A DNA stretch of 64,000 nt from Tetracentron sinense (taxonomy: Eukaryota > Streptophyta > Magnoliopsida > Trochodendrales > Trochodendraceae): positions 5,940,434 through 6,004,433 of the forward strand of contig CM026573.1 of assembly GCA_015143295.1 (NCBI GenBank). The letters are read 5' to 3'. Below, in pieces: positions 1-12,202 of the stretch. Position 1 is the stretch's first letter. Every line of letters starts with the position of its first letter. A model generated the notes under the pieces. That model saw nothing but the letters and a program-made list of their open reading frames with translations, had not been told where the DNA came from and did no database searches. The translations under genes and the position numbers were made by a program.

Positions 1-1374
1 ATATCACACTAAATGCGTTGTAAGAGCAATCTAGTAATACATAGATTGGTTGCAGTTCGAGCCTAACTGCCTGTAAGCACCCCTATAGGAGGCACCCCGA
101 AAAAATAAAACAACTAATGGGATCACATTTAGACAAATTGAAGCAAAACTAGTTCAATGACACAAAAATATGGGAATCCAATGAATTAAGTCTTGAACCA
201 CTAGCATTACCCATCCCAAAACAAGGGATGCGATCGGATATCAGTGGTCCATATATTGCAATAATGCAACATAATTGTCAATATATTGTAATAACGCACC
301 GTAAGAGTTGTCTTGATTGTTAGGGAATCATAGCCGTTGGATCAAATGCAATTGGACATTGGACAAGGCCTTCTAACCCCTAATAATATGGTATCTCTGG
401 AACACTTGTCTTAGTCTTCAGACGTCCAAAGATGCTCTTATGCTAAAGTTGGTGTATTATCTTGATGAAAATATTTCCCTTTATTGTCTTCTCCTCTTCT
501 TCATAGACTAATGACAGCATTAATGGCGTCCTTGGTTTTTCCGAGAGTTGGGTGGGGATTGAAACCCTCGTTAAGTGTTGATCTTCAGCTTTTAGTCCTC
601 AAATGGAGGTCTCTTCACCAACTGCCAGTCACGTCAATCTGTGTCTGACTGATTGATGACCACACTTACAATGTTAGTTGAGTTAGTAAATCATTATATT
701 TTTGATAAGGATATGTTGATTGATTATACATTCCTACTACGTACTATGTGACATGTAACATTCCTACTTACGTGACATGTGATTTCTAGTGTTGATTACC
801 CATACCTTTTATTTTGGAATATACCTTAAAGAGATTGATGAGACATATCTTCATACATTTGACTAGGCTGCTAGGTGATGTACTGCTGCTGAAGCCGGGG
901 GTAATGGACTTAGGACGAACAATAATATGTTACTGCTGTTCTAAGGATAGAATTAGTGTGCTTGAGCACGAGGTCTGGTTGGGCAGTATTTGCTCAACTC
1001 GGGTTGAGAGTCGTATAATCTATATGACCCAACACAAGAATGACTGAGAAGAGGATCATGTCAAGTGAGTTCGGATCAACTCGAGTCGGAATCCAATTAT
1101 ACAATGCCACTAGGTTGGGGACAACCGAGTTGAATGCCTTAGCGAAATATTCCCCTTACATGATTAATACTCAAAATACCTGGTCACCCCAATGAGCTGA
1201 TCAATTGGACGGCGGTCCAGATTAAAAAGAATATTCACTAAAAAAGAATACATCCAATAATACAAGGAATTCGGGTCTCACCCTTGATGGATCTCAAACC
1301 ATTTGCAAGGGCCCAGTCCAAAAATCAGGCCCAACAATTTGAGGCCTAATGGTCCTCCATTCCAGTGAGGCATT
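1..1374. other. intergenic DNA, no gene recognised
   Basis: AT-rich plant intergenic sequence. I see no open frame with recognisable protein similarity, no tRNA and no clear transposon ends. Short direct repeats such as the doubled gtaacattcctacttacgtgacatg-like motif near 745-785 are present but do not define an element. Confidence 0.5.
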
Positions 1375-1384
1375 ATGATCCAAA

Positions 1385-1554
1385 GAGGCGTGCTTTCCCT
1401 ACTCTCGGTCAAACTCTACTCTCAGCCTCCACCAATCACTTATCCATTTTCAAATCAGTTATGATGGTCAAAGCACTCTCTCTCATCAAGAATGAACAAG
1501 TGATTGGTGGAGACTGAGAGTAGAGTTTGACTGAGATTAGGGGTAGCATTTCTC
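1385..1554. repeat. Mutator-like MITE with 10-bp target duplication
   Basis: A 170-bp foldback. The left arm (about 1,385-1,441) and right arm (about 1,495-1,554) are near-perfect inverted copies around the motif CAAACTCTACTCTCAG. It is flanked by the direct repeat ATGATCCAAA at 1,375-1,384 and 1,555-1,564, which fits the 9-10 bp target duplication of Mutator-type elements. It has no coding capacity. A related but smaller foldback lies at 50,316-50,437. Superfamily assignment rests on duplication length only. Confidence 0.65.
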
Positions 1555-1770
1555 ATGATCCAAATGGAGGGCAAGGATCAAAGATTCAGTGGGGTACATG
1601 TAACAACTTTTTTACGCTGCACTGCAATCTTACGGGATTGGATTTGGACTGGCCCAATCACAAAGTCTCTTTAACTGCACTTTTAACCCTGAGTTCAACT
1701 TTCTAACTCCTATGGTTATATTTTGTAATTTTTTTTTCTCAAAAAACAAGATTACACGGTGGAACCTAAT

Positions 1771-1876
1771 GCAATGTTTGGTTGTTGAGAAAATAGGTGA
1801 AAACATATAAAAGAAAAAAAATTCTGAATTTTTAATACCATTTTTTTTTTCCTTTCTTAGCAACCAAACATAGGGT
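1771..1876. repeat. foldback MITE, ATGTTTGGTTG family
   Basis: Inverted termini: AATGTTTGGTTGTTGAGAAAA at the left and CTTAGCAACCAAACATAG at the right, around an A/T-rich middle. The same termini occur on the fold-back at 29,080-29,222, so this is a dispersed non-autonomous DNA element family. I could not fix a target duplication. Confidence 0.4.
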
Positions 1877-2002
1877 AATGGTTAGTGAATTTTAATTACA
1901 GTTAAAAGGTGTTAATTGGGATAAGATTTGATTTCACCAGACCAAAACCATCCACCCTAACTTTATTGTCCGCCATGTGGCGATAAAAAGGGGAGAGGAT
2001 AT

Positions 2003-2788
2003 TGTGGGGGAATTTTATCGGAAAGGACACGCGTCAGCAACAGCTCCTCCCCACGCTTTGGTTTACCAGTAGAAGGTTGGAGTGGAGGGTGTGGCACTCT
2101 GACCTGTGCTCCGATGGTAAAGTCAGTAGGTGTAGAAGATGATGAACAGTAAGAAAATGTAGAGAATTTGCGGGTCTTAGCTCTTAAAAATTCTGTCCCT
2201 TCACACTGTTTTTCACAGGTTCTTATAGGCCCCTGCCGCCATGGCCATAGGCACCCATGGATGACCATGCACACCTCAAATCTCTGATGTGTACTTCAGT
2301 AATCATTTTAGATAGATCTCCCGGACATTCGTACTGCACGCGTATCTGCATATAAAAGAGAGTAAGCATAGAGTAGGAACTCGTCCGAGGTGACTAGCAT
2401 TAAATGGCATTTAATGCTGTATTTAATGCCAAGACAGTGTTTCCCACCTACCATCGTAGAGGTAGGATTAGTCTCAGGCGACTGGGCAATAGCACCGGAT
2501 CTCATTACGTGTTGAAGTACGGGGTCGTTGACAATAAGACGACGGGTACGTTGTCAGAATGAAGACGTGATCGTCGTCTATGAGACAACGGGTACGTCGT
2601 CAGAACGAAGACGTGATCGTCGTCTATGAGACAACGGGGTCGTCGTTCGGTAGACAACGTTCTCGTTGTCCATATGACAACAGGCCCGTCGTCGAAGAGA
2701 CGACGGAAATGAGCTCAAACGATAACACCACACCGAGGACGAGCTCGTTACTACCATACTTAGGGTTTTACGAAATTTACCAATTACA
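2003..2788 (-). repeat. 3' LTR of the Tat-type element
   Basis: 786 bp, TG...CA, aligned without gaps to the copy at 12,203-12,988. Its inner edge is followed by an A/G-rich tract on the minus strand (about 2,789-2,800), which fits the polypurine tract. The plus strand carries a good TATA box (TATAAAAGAG, 2,351-2,360) pointing into the element, toward the antisense gene. The GACAACGGGTACGT-like motif recurs several times between 2,520 and 2,700. Confidence 0.93.
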
Positions 2789-3343
2789 AATTGCCCCTTT
2801 ATGATACTTTGAACGTGGTTCATAGTGTTATAAATATAGCGAAACGACGGAGGAGAAGATACTGCTAACCTCAGAATGGCGATAGGTCACGTATTCTGCA
2901 CGCGAAGATGTAGCGTCGTGCCAGCTGTATTGCGCGTGCCGAAACGTCATACCTCATAAATGTTTGGCAGGCTGTCATCATTATCTTTCGGACGCTTCGT
3001 TTTTCCCGACGGTTACTTAACTTGGTCAGAAGACCATCCTGCCCTTCACGTTGTCTGCATGCGTGGACACGCGTACGGTATAGATCGAGGTCATTATCGT
3101 CCTTCGAGTTATGGACTGGTCTATAAGTACTGAAGGCCTGGTACTTCATCTTCTTCGTTTGAATTCTTGCATTCTGCTACTCTGCCGGAAATTCTTCTCA
3201 CCGACGGTCTGCTGCTCTGCTCTTCTCTCTTTTCTTGCTGTGCTCCTTGCTTCCTAGATACAGTTTTTGGTAAGATTCTCCTCTTTTTCTTTTGTTCTGT
3301 GGTCGTTTCCCTATATATTTTTTTTTTCTACTTGTTTGCCACC

Positions 3344-5709
3344 ATGTCTGCCGAAGTAGTTAGGATAGACAGTGCCGATGAAGCCAGTTGTTCAGGCAGT
3401 GCCCCTCACGGTGTTATTACCAGTGTTTCCAAACCCAAAACCAAACCAGTTGTCAAATACGCACTTGACCATTACAGAGCCCTTTTCCAAATTCCCTCTC
3501 ATGTCCACATTCATTTTGAGGAAGAAGACGTTCTTCCAGACCACCGTTCTTCCTGCACTATCGTCTACCTCGCCCAGTTCGAGGCTGGACTTCGATTTCC
3601 CATATCTCCCATTGCGGACTCCGTCCTGTCCGTCCTCCAAGTTGCCCCGGGACAAATGCACCCGAAGTTCTACAAATACATGTCTCTGATGGACAAGTTC
3701 AACAGAGACGGGTACAACGTAGAGGCCAGGCACGTCTTCCACTTCCGCCACGTCGTGAAATGTCCCGGGGTTGATGAGGAGGGAAAGAAAACGTACTTCA
3801 CCTGGAGGCAAAAACCCAGGATCCCCGATATCATCTCACACCTCCCTGATGTGGAACGGGACTGGAAGAAGATGCCTTTCGTGGTCTCCGGAGCTTGGAG
3901 GGCAGAGACTGCCCGTCCTGTTCCCCACGAATTTACTTCAGGTCTGTTACTTTTGAATCGTTCTCCGTTGTCTGTTCTGAAAACGTATTCCTGTTACATG
4001 GCTAATAACGCTTCGCTCTTTCTGTAGATATTTCTAAGCCACATTTCTCTGAACTTTCCGCGGAAGAAGAGTACGCGCTTCGGAAAGTTCGCATCGATAA
4101 AGGGGACGATTACGTCACCTGGACGCCGTCCTCTGCTCAAGAGACAGGGTCCGCTGTAGAGGCAGGGGCCTTACCTAGAAAGCCACGCCGACCAGCTCGT
4201 CCACCGCCTCAGAGACCGCTCGGGCCGTCAGCTTTCCTTGACGAGGAGATGGAGGAAGACATGGCTGACCAACTTCCCTTACCACAGCGATCCTCACAGG
4301 CTCTGACGCTGACTCGTCCTCCCCGCCCTTCTCGTCTCTCCCATCTATCCGCGGCGGATAAGAAAATGGAGAAAAGAGAGAGGGAAGAAGCTCTCAAAGC
4401 CCTGAAGGCAAAGAAAGCTCGGCGAGAGGCGGAGCACGACCAAAGGGTTCGAGAACGGGAGTCCGCCGGGGTGTCATCTACTCAAGCTGCAACATTTGGC
4501 GAGGGGAATGGTACCTTCGCGGAGGAGCCTCCAATTGTTAGCACCGGCCCTCCCGTGGCTATCGCAACTGCTCCGTCTTCTGTGGCAGATACGGCTGCTG
4601 TTGCTCCTCCCAACTCTACTGCCCCTGTGGTTGTCCCGGCCTCTACTTCCTCACTAGCCGTAAACGTGGCTTCGTCTTCCGCTTCCCTGTCTTCTGTCCC
4701 TCCTCGAGAGAGGATCACCATGGGGGGCTCCGCAGAGCTATGGAATCCCGTCTTCCCCCGAGGGTATGCTCGTCCTACCGTCGCACATTCGGCGATGGAG
4801 CACGACTCCGTTGCCACATCGATGATGTTGGCGATGAGACTCCCAGCGGATATAGCCGCAACGAGAGACATGCACTGGATGAGGATGTTCAGTGCCGCGA
4901 GCCGAGCTGTTGCCACGGTACGTTTTTTTTTTTTAATACCATCTCTCTCTTTCCCCCTTTCTTTGTTTTAGCTGGGCAACATGCTCGCCGAGATGTACGA
5001 AATCACCGCCGAAAACAGGCGTAATGCCAATGCGCTGAGGGACAAAGTCCTCGACCTGGAGAAGAGGGGGGCCGAGGACGTGAAACGGCTGAACCACGAG
5101 TTGATGTCCGTTAGCGCTAACCTGCGGTATGCTAAAGGCACGATTGCCACGGCCGTGAAACAACGGGACAAAGCTCGGGACGAAGCCCGTAAGGCGATGG
5201 AGGGAGAGAAGGCAGCGGTGGAACAGGCCGAGAGATCCGTCCCTCTCCGTCAACGGCTAGAGGCGACTGAAGCCGAGAAGGCAGCGTTGGCCAAACAGCT
5301 AGAGGAGGCCGCGGCCGTGAGGGACAAGGAGGTTGAAGCTGCCAAGGAGGCTTTAACGGAGTCTCTTCGAGCCCACTTCCAGATAGAGATGGAACGGATG
5401 ATAGCCGAAGATCGGGTCGAGACGGAGAGGGAGCTGATGAACGAGCTCCGAGAAACGGGACAACTGGTAGAGTCTCCCCAGCAATCGAAGGACGAGGCCA
5501 CTCGTTACGAGGCTGTGGGCATGGAGTTCCCGCTCGGTGAAGAGCCCGAGGTACAAGGAGGGGGGCAACCCCTGTTACCTTTTGGATCATCTCCCGTTCT
5601 CCCCGAGGCTCCAGCTGAAACTGCTTCCGCCGATCCCGCTGTTGTTGCCGACAACGTTCCGATCGTTCCCGATGACGCTGTCGTAATTGTTGAAGTTGGC
5701 GAAGATTGA
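3344..5709 (+). CDS. antisense accessory gene of the Tat-type element
   Basis: A gene on the strand opposite to gag-pol, near the 3' LTR. It has three coding blocks (3,344-3,941, 4,028-4,917 and 4,972-5,709). They are separated by an 86-nt and a 54-nt intron, both GT-AG, and join in one frame to about 741 residues. The start codon has a strong context (GCCACCATG). Residues about 38-190 resemble the plant 'putative gypsy type transposon' domain (Transposase_28 type). The middle is Ala/Ser/Pro-rich with a short charged helix (about 312-345). The third block is mostly a long charged coiled coil (about 505-660), with an acidic tail. The gene looks whole while gag-pol is eroded. A TATA-like CTATAAGTA lies at 3,120-3,128. 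Comparable antisense genes are known in Tat elements, but their function is unknown. The domain call is from memory of the family. Confidence 0.75.
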
Positions 5710-6014
5710 TCTTTCCTCCTTCCTATCCCCTTCTTTTCATGTTTTGTTTTGGATGTACTCATGTTCGACTCTTGTTAGTAAATTTTATATATATCTCCTT
5801 TTGTGATCACCGTGTAGCAACCGATCGATCCGGAATAGACATCTCGTTCAAATAAGACAAATAGCATATAATTAACTCGTGATTGGATACAAATCTCATA
5901 ACGAATATAATTCACTATATCACTCTAATAAGGGGTTGTCAAGGGTTACTTCAAAGATGCGGATTAACACTACAGACGTACTTCGACAAATGGTCCATTT
6001 CATAAAGACGAACT

Positions 6015-6290
6015 TGTGGTAACTCGTGGTGGGACACCATGCTCAGAGGACATTCCATTAGTATAAGCCACCAGTATGCTCAGATGACAATTCCTTTGTA
6101 TGAGCCACCTGTGTCCCGTGGTGAGTACCCTGTTCGTGTGAAATGCACCCGCTGTGGTAACTCGTGGTGAGACACCATGCTCAGAGGACATTCCATTAGT
6201 ATAAGCCACCAATATGCTCAGATGGCAATTCCTTTGTATGAGCCACCTGTGTCCCGTGGTGAGTACCCTGTTCGTGTGAAATGCACCCGC
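6015..6290. repeat. two-copy 138-bp tandem repeat inside the element
   Basis: Two near-identical 138-bp units (6,015-6,152 and 6,153-6,290), followed by a few bases of a third. They lie between the 3' end of the antisense gene and the 3' end of pol, which converge here. Tandem repeats in the non-coding part downstream of pol are common in Tat-lineage elements. Confidence 0.9.
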
Positions 6291-6429
6291 CGTGGCAACA
6301 TATACTATAACATTTTAACAAGTACTGGATGTGTAAATAAAGACGATTGATCACATGTTCATAGCAAATGCTCATAACGCACAACTTTATTGGAAAAATT
6401 GCTTTAAATTCATGATGTTCCACGACTTC

Positions 6430-9400
6430 TGAATTACATTACCTTGTAGGTCTTTAAGGTAGTACACACCGGGGCTCCCGACACGGTCCACGATGTATGG
6501 CCCTTCCCAGTTGGGACCCAGCTTTCCGCTATTGACTTCTCGTGTATTTTGGAAGACTTTCGAAGAACGAGATCTCCGACTTGAAGATTCTTTTTCCGTA
6601 CTTTCTTGTTGTATGCCTTTCGTAACTGTTGCTGATACCGTTTCATCTGGATACTAGCATCTTCCCGCTTTTCTTCCAGCAAGTCCAAATGAATAGCCAT
6701 TAGTTCGACGTTTTTGTCTTCCTCTCCGTGCTTCTTTCGGGAACGTGTTGTTGGCAGGCAGACTTCGGTGGGAATAACAGCCTCCGTTCTGTATGCCAAA
6801 GAGAACGGGGTCTCGTTCATAGAGCTCCGCGGTGTTGTCCTGTATCCCCACAACGCATTATGTAACTCGCTGGTCCACTTTCCCTTGGAATCTTCCAGTC
6901 TTCTTTTGAGGGCATTCAAAATGTTCTTGTTAGCTGCTTCGGCAAGGCCATTCCCCTGAGGATAATAAGGAGAAGAAAAGATGTGCTTGATTTCCAACTC
7001 TCGGCAAAAGTCGGCAATGAGTTTTCCTGTGAACTGCTTCCCGTTATCAGAAATGATGGACTGCGGAATGCCGAATCTACAGACAATATGTTTCCACAAG
7101 AACTTCTTCACTTCTTGTTCTCTAATACGCGCAAGTGGAACAGCCTCGATCCACCGGGAGAAGTAATCCGTGGCTACCAGCAGAAAAGTTAGGTTACCGG
7201 GAGCCTTAGGAAAGGGTCCTACGATATCAAGTCCCCAGCGAGCGAAAGGCCAAGGTTGAGACACGATGTTGAGTTCCTGAGCGGGGGCATGAATTAATTT
7301 CGCATGACACTGACTGTATTTTTGAACGTACTTTTGTGCGTCAGCTTGCATGTATGACCAAAAATATCCTTGCCCCAGAGCACGATGAGCGATAGTCGGT
7401 CCTCCCGAATGGATGTTGCAAATCCCTTCGTGGAGCTCGGCTAAGATCTTCTCTACGTCTTCAGGATGCACGCATCTCAAAAGGGATCCTCCAAAGGATT
7501 TACGGTACAATTCCCCATCCACAAGGGTATAACGGGGAGCTTTATATTGTATTCGTCTTGCTTCCTTTGTGTCGAATGAGAGAATTCCATTCTTCAAATA
7601 AGTTATTATGCCCGTCATCCAGCTTGGCCCTTGATTTACGGATAACACCGTGCGTTGTGTTTGCAGTTCAATTGAGGGGTATTCCTTATACTCCACGAGG
7701 ATTGTCTTGGATTCATCAGTTTGCATCATCGAGGCAAGGTAGGCCAATGCATCAGCATGCCTGTTATCGTCCCTTCGGACATGTTTAATCTCGATGACAT
7801 CAAAGGCCTTTCGTTGTTCTTGTAAAAGTGCAGCGTAGCGTCTCATCCGTTCATCTCGACATTCATAGATACCGTTGACTTGGTTCACCACGAGCTGTGA
7901 ATCACAGAACACCCTGAGTTTAGAAATTCCCAACTCTCGTACGCTTTGCAACCCAAGTATTAACGCTTCATATTCAACTTCATTATTGGAGGCAGCATAA
8001 CCAAGACGCGTCAGCTTTTGCACTTTAACATGATCTGGGCTGACAAGAACAGCACCAAGTCCCGAACCGCTGACATTAGACGACCCATCTACGTACAAGA
8101 CCCAGTCGCACCACATCGTCAGTTTGGTTCCATCTCCCGCCTCGTCTTCCACAATGGTATCCTCCTCCGCATCGTCTGGGAGCTCATGACGGTCAGGCTC
8201 CACTGAAGTTTCGGCCTCCTCCACGGGGAAATCGGCCAGGAAGCTTGCAACGGCCTGTCCTTTCTCTGCGGTTCGTGCCTGATATTGGATATCGAACTCG
8301 ATGAGTGTCACTGCCCACTTTGACATACGTCCCGCAGTTTCAGGTCGCCCCAACACAGTTTTCAAAGGGTACGTAGTGATGACGACGATGGTATGTGCCT
8401 GAAAATAAGGACGTAACTTTTCAGCAGAAAAGACAAGAGCCAGGCATACCTTTTCCATTTTGCTATAGTTGGATTCTGCCTTGTGGAATGTTTTGCTGAC
8501 GAAATAAATAGGCTTCTCTACGCCGTTGTGACTTCTGAGCAGCACGGAGCCAATGGCTCGTTCCGAAACAGAGAGATAGAGGTACAACACTTCACCAGGT
8601 TCAGGTACGGAGAGGATCGGAGCGGAGCCTAGATACGTCTTCAAGGCGGCGAAAGATCGGGAACACTCTTCTGTCCACCTGAAAATGGAATCCTTCCTCA
8701 ATAACTCGAACAGAGGTCTACAACGGTCAGAAGACTTCGATATAAACCGGTTAAGAGCAGCGATACGTCCTGTCAGTTTTTGAAGTTCTTTCCTTGTCTT
8801 CGGTTCCGGCATATCTATCAAAGCACGGATTTGCGTGGGATTTGCTTCGATGCCTCGTTGACTGACGAGGTAACCAAGGAATTTGCCCGAGGTGACGCCG
8901 AATATACATTTCTCAGGATTTAACTTCAGATTGAAAGTGCGTAAAATAGAAAACGGCTCCGCCAAGTCGGCTACAAGAGAGACCCGAGTTCGGCTTTTCA
9001 CAACGATATCGTCAATGTACACCTCCACCGATTTACCAAGCAATGGTCCAAACATCAGATTCATTAACCGTTGATAAGTGGCCCCGGCATTCTTCAGCTC
9101 AAAGGGCATGACCCGGTAACAGAATAGGCCACGCTTCGTTATGAAGGCCGTCTTCTCTTGATCGTCCTCAGCTAAGAGGATTTGATTGTAACCCGAATAC
9201 CCGTCCATGAAGTTCAACATCTCGTGACCCGCGGTGGCAGTGATAAGTCTGTCGATTCTGGGAACTGGGAAGAAGTCTTTCGGACAAGCTTTATTAACAT
9301 TCGTGAAATCAATACAGACTCTGACTTTCCCGTTCTTCTTCGGAACAGCTACTACATTGGCTATCCACTCTGGATATTGGACCTCACGAATGAACCCGTG

Positions 9401-9730
9401 CTGAATTAACTTATCAATCTCTTCATTGACGGCCTCATGGTACACCGGAGCAAGTCTACGAGGCTTCTGTTTAACCGGATTGACTACGGGATCAACGTTG
9501 AGATGGTGACAGATGATTTCAGGATTGATACCCGTCATGTCCTCGTGGGACCAAGCAAAAACATCAAGATTCCTCCTCAGAAAATTTATCAACTCATGTT
9601 CTTCGTCCGTTGTCAAACATGTCTCAATTTGTAGCGTCCTTGGTTCGTTCTCCGTCCCAAGGTTGACAAGCTTCGTGGGTTCAATAGAGTGGTTCGTCAA
9701 CGATTCACCCGGGTTCTCCTCTTCCACGGA
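6430..9730 (-). mobile_element. pol region: RT, two RNase H domains, integrase
   Basis: A long minus-strand open stretch of about 1,090 residues. In order it shows: a reverse transcriptase with the YIDDIVV core (near 9,010) and the VCIDFTNVNKACPKD motif; the Ty3-type RNase H with connection (about 8.3-8.6 kb); a second, archaeal-type RNase H starting at LYVDGSS (near 8,090); and an integrase with a core around WGLDIVGPFP, ISDNGKQF and NGLAEAANK (about 6.7-7.5 kb). The double RNase H is the strongest evidence for the Tat lineage. The part belongs to a broken element and is described only as a fossil. Confidence 0.9.
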
Positions 9731-9749
9731 CCCGATCTGTAATTGCTAT

Positions 9750-10460
9750 TTGAGTAGGTCGGATGAGGCATAATCACACTTTTGCGATGCCAGCTGGTCT
9801 CCTCGTATTTCACTTGGTCCGTCCGGAGTAGGGAATTTCAGTACCTGATAATAAGAAGACGGAACAGCTCTCATTTCGTGAGTCCACCATCGCCCCAAGA
9901 TGGCATTGTAGGGGGACGGCGTGTCGACAATGGAGAACCGAGTGGACAGGATGATAGGTCCAGCTTTGACCGGTAGGATGACTTCTCCTACGGGTTGCAT
10001 CGAGCTTCCGTCGAATCCTATCAAGGGGGTCTGTGCAGGGGTGAGAACTACCGGGTTCAACCCCATCTTTGCGAAAGCTGGAGATACAGAATATCTGCCC
10101 CACTTCCAGGGTCAACGAGCACTCGCCTGATGTCAAAATTGCCAATTCGCATAGTCAAGACAAGAGCATCGTAGTGAGGCCTGACCACAGTTGTCATGTC
10201 CTGATCAGTGAACGATAGGGCCTGCTCGATTTCCCTCGTTGTCGATCGCACATGACAAACTTTTACCACGTGTGACAACTTCATTGCCTTCACTCGGAAC
10301 TGTTGCTCAATATCTACTTCCGGTACTCGAGCGCGATGGATGACATTTATGACTCCCTTCGGAGCTTCTCCGCCTGGGCCCATATGACCAGGTGGCTCTC
10401 CTTCATGAGATCGAGTGGATGGATCCGTAATACGCCCTTCTCCTCTTTCAGAGTCCACAT
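9750..10460 (-). mobile_element. protease region of the Tat-type element (eroded)
   Basis: Minus-strand sequence with the Ty3/gypsy aspartic protease signature (VLVDPGSGADILY) and the usual downstream FSIVDTPSPYNAILGR-like segment. It lies between gag and reverse transcriptase, in the expected order. The reading frame is not continuous with its neighbours. Confidence 0.75.
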
Positions 10461-10599
10461 ATTCTCCCAGACAGCCTTCACGGACTAATCTTTCCAGATA
10501 TTCTCTCAGGATGCAACAACGATTTGTAAGGTGCCCGTGACACTTGTGATACTGACAATACTCATGCGCCCTGGTTCCCGAGGTGACATCACGAACGGT

Positions 10600-12135
10600 C
10601 CGTGCAGGCCATTAGAAGTATGGTTTGTCTTCCATCGTCTTCATAATCGTCGCCGGGCTCGCTGTGAAGTTGACTTGACCAGCGCGAGATGCAAAAGGAC
10701 GTCTTTCTGTTGTCTGATTCTCCCTTTCCTTGTTATACCCGGGTCCCTCTTGTTTCTGATAGGCACGGTCGTCCCGCTGTTGGGAGTTGGGACGTAGATC
10801 CGTCCTTCTTGATGAGTCTAAATCTTGGCGGACTCCCAATGAGTGTCGGTTCGGTTCTCCCCGTCGTTCAACGTACACCACTTTTTTCCTGTCGTGTGCG
10901 CCACCGTGGTTCCTCGTCGCTGGAAGATGATTCATACTTTGGTCTCTTCCCTCTCTTCGAGGAGGGTCTGCTTCCCCACTCCACAGCATCTACCTCTCGT
11001 GCTCTGGGTCTCGTCGTTGCTGCAATATCTTCCTCCATCCTCCCGTACTTAGAGGCACGGACTATCAGTTCGTCCATCTTGATTGGACAGTCAAGGGCAA
11101 GAGATTCGTAGAGCTTAGAATTCTTGGGTATAGCATTCTTGAAGGCCGCTATGCAAGTGCAATCTTCGATCTTATCGATATTAGAGACTTCATCGGTAAA
11201 CCGTTGAATAAAGTCTCTAAGAGGTTCCGCCGACTTCATTCGCATGGCGAAGAGTGAATCTGCGCCTGCTTTCTTCTTCTTGTTAATGATGTACTGGTCA
11301 ATGAAAACTGACCTGAGATCAGCCATACACTTGATCGACCCAGCGGGTAGATTACGGAACCATCTCGCAGCCGCTCCAGTCAGGCTACTAGGGAAGGCTT
11401 TACAGAGGAGATTATCATCCGGATTACGGACAACCATAGCATTCTTGAAGTCAGTCAGGTGGTCAATAGGATCTCTCCTCCCATCGAACTTAACAAAATT
11501 TGGTACTACGAATTTTGATGGGGTATAAGATTCGACGATCTCCTTGGAAAAAGGGGACGTCTCCTCCTCGTCTTTGTACTTCTGAGCGTATTGATCGAGA
11601 GAGGCCCCGCTCGTCGCTCCTCTGACTTGAGCATTGATCAGGGCTTCCACGTCCTTGAGGGTTAAGCCTGTCTTCAACCCGTCGTTGCTGACACGGAGAT
11701 CTCGTTGTTCAGCATGAGCACCAAGAGAACGAGGATAGACAGTCTCGTCAGTAGAAGGAGTGTGAGTGAATCTTCTCTCCAGATTCTCTGGTGCAGACGG
11801 CGAAATTGGGATTGTTACTTTGGGGGGAGGGGAAGAAGGGAAATTGAGTTTACGAGCCGCAGAGCCCCCTTTAGGAGATTCGTCGTCGATCTCCAAGTTA
11901 CCATGCTCCAAAGCATCAAGCCGCTCCTGCAGTGACTGCTGCTGGCTGACTATCTGGGCCAGAGTGGCCTGTTGTTGTTGTGATAGTAGCAGGATGGGAT
12001 CAGGTATGGTCATGGGCCTTTCTGGTTGTCCAGAAGATTGGCCTGATGCGAACGTTTGCGTGGCGGAAGAGGTGCAGGAAATGGCTTGAGGGGGCTGGTT
12101 TTCGATGATAGACTGAGGAGTTTGGTCTGCCATGC
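10600..12135 (-). mobile_element. gag region of the Tat-type element (eroded)
   Basis: Minus-strand gag. It has a Gln-rich helix-forming N-terminus, an acidic linker, and the retrotransposon gag core containing AFPSSLTGAAARWFRNLP and the FIDQYI segment typical of plant Ty3/gypsy gag proteins. A charged Arg/Ser-rich tail follows. The likely start is the MADQ methionine near 12,133, just inside the primer-binding site. The downstream part is degraded. Confidence 0.8.
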
Positions 12136-12182
12136 TGACCGGGAGAAGTGGTGTGAGCAAAGGGTGGGTTCGGCTAAAAAAT

Positions 12183-12200
12183 CCCACAGACGGCGCCAAT
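12183..12200 (-). other. primer-binding site
   Basis: Immediately inside the 5' LTR the minus strand reads TGGCGCCGTCTGTGGGAT, after a short A/T spacer. This is a common primer-binding site of plant Tat/Athila elements, complementary to the 3' end of a host tRNA. I recall tRNA-Arg for relatives such as Ogre, but do not assert the isoacceptor here. Confidence 0.75.
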
Positions 12201-12202
12201 TT

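Noticed and set aside
3392-5590. Minus-strand open frames of 100-150 codons opposite the antisense gene
   Set aside because: They lie within GC-rich coding sequence of the plus-strand gene, have no family resemblance and stop at its exon limits, so they look like mirror frames.
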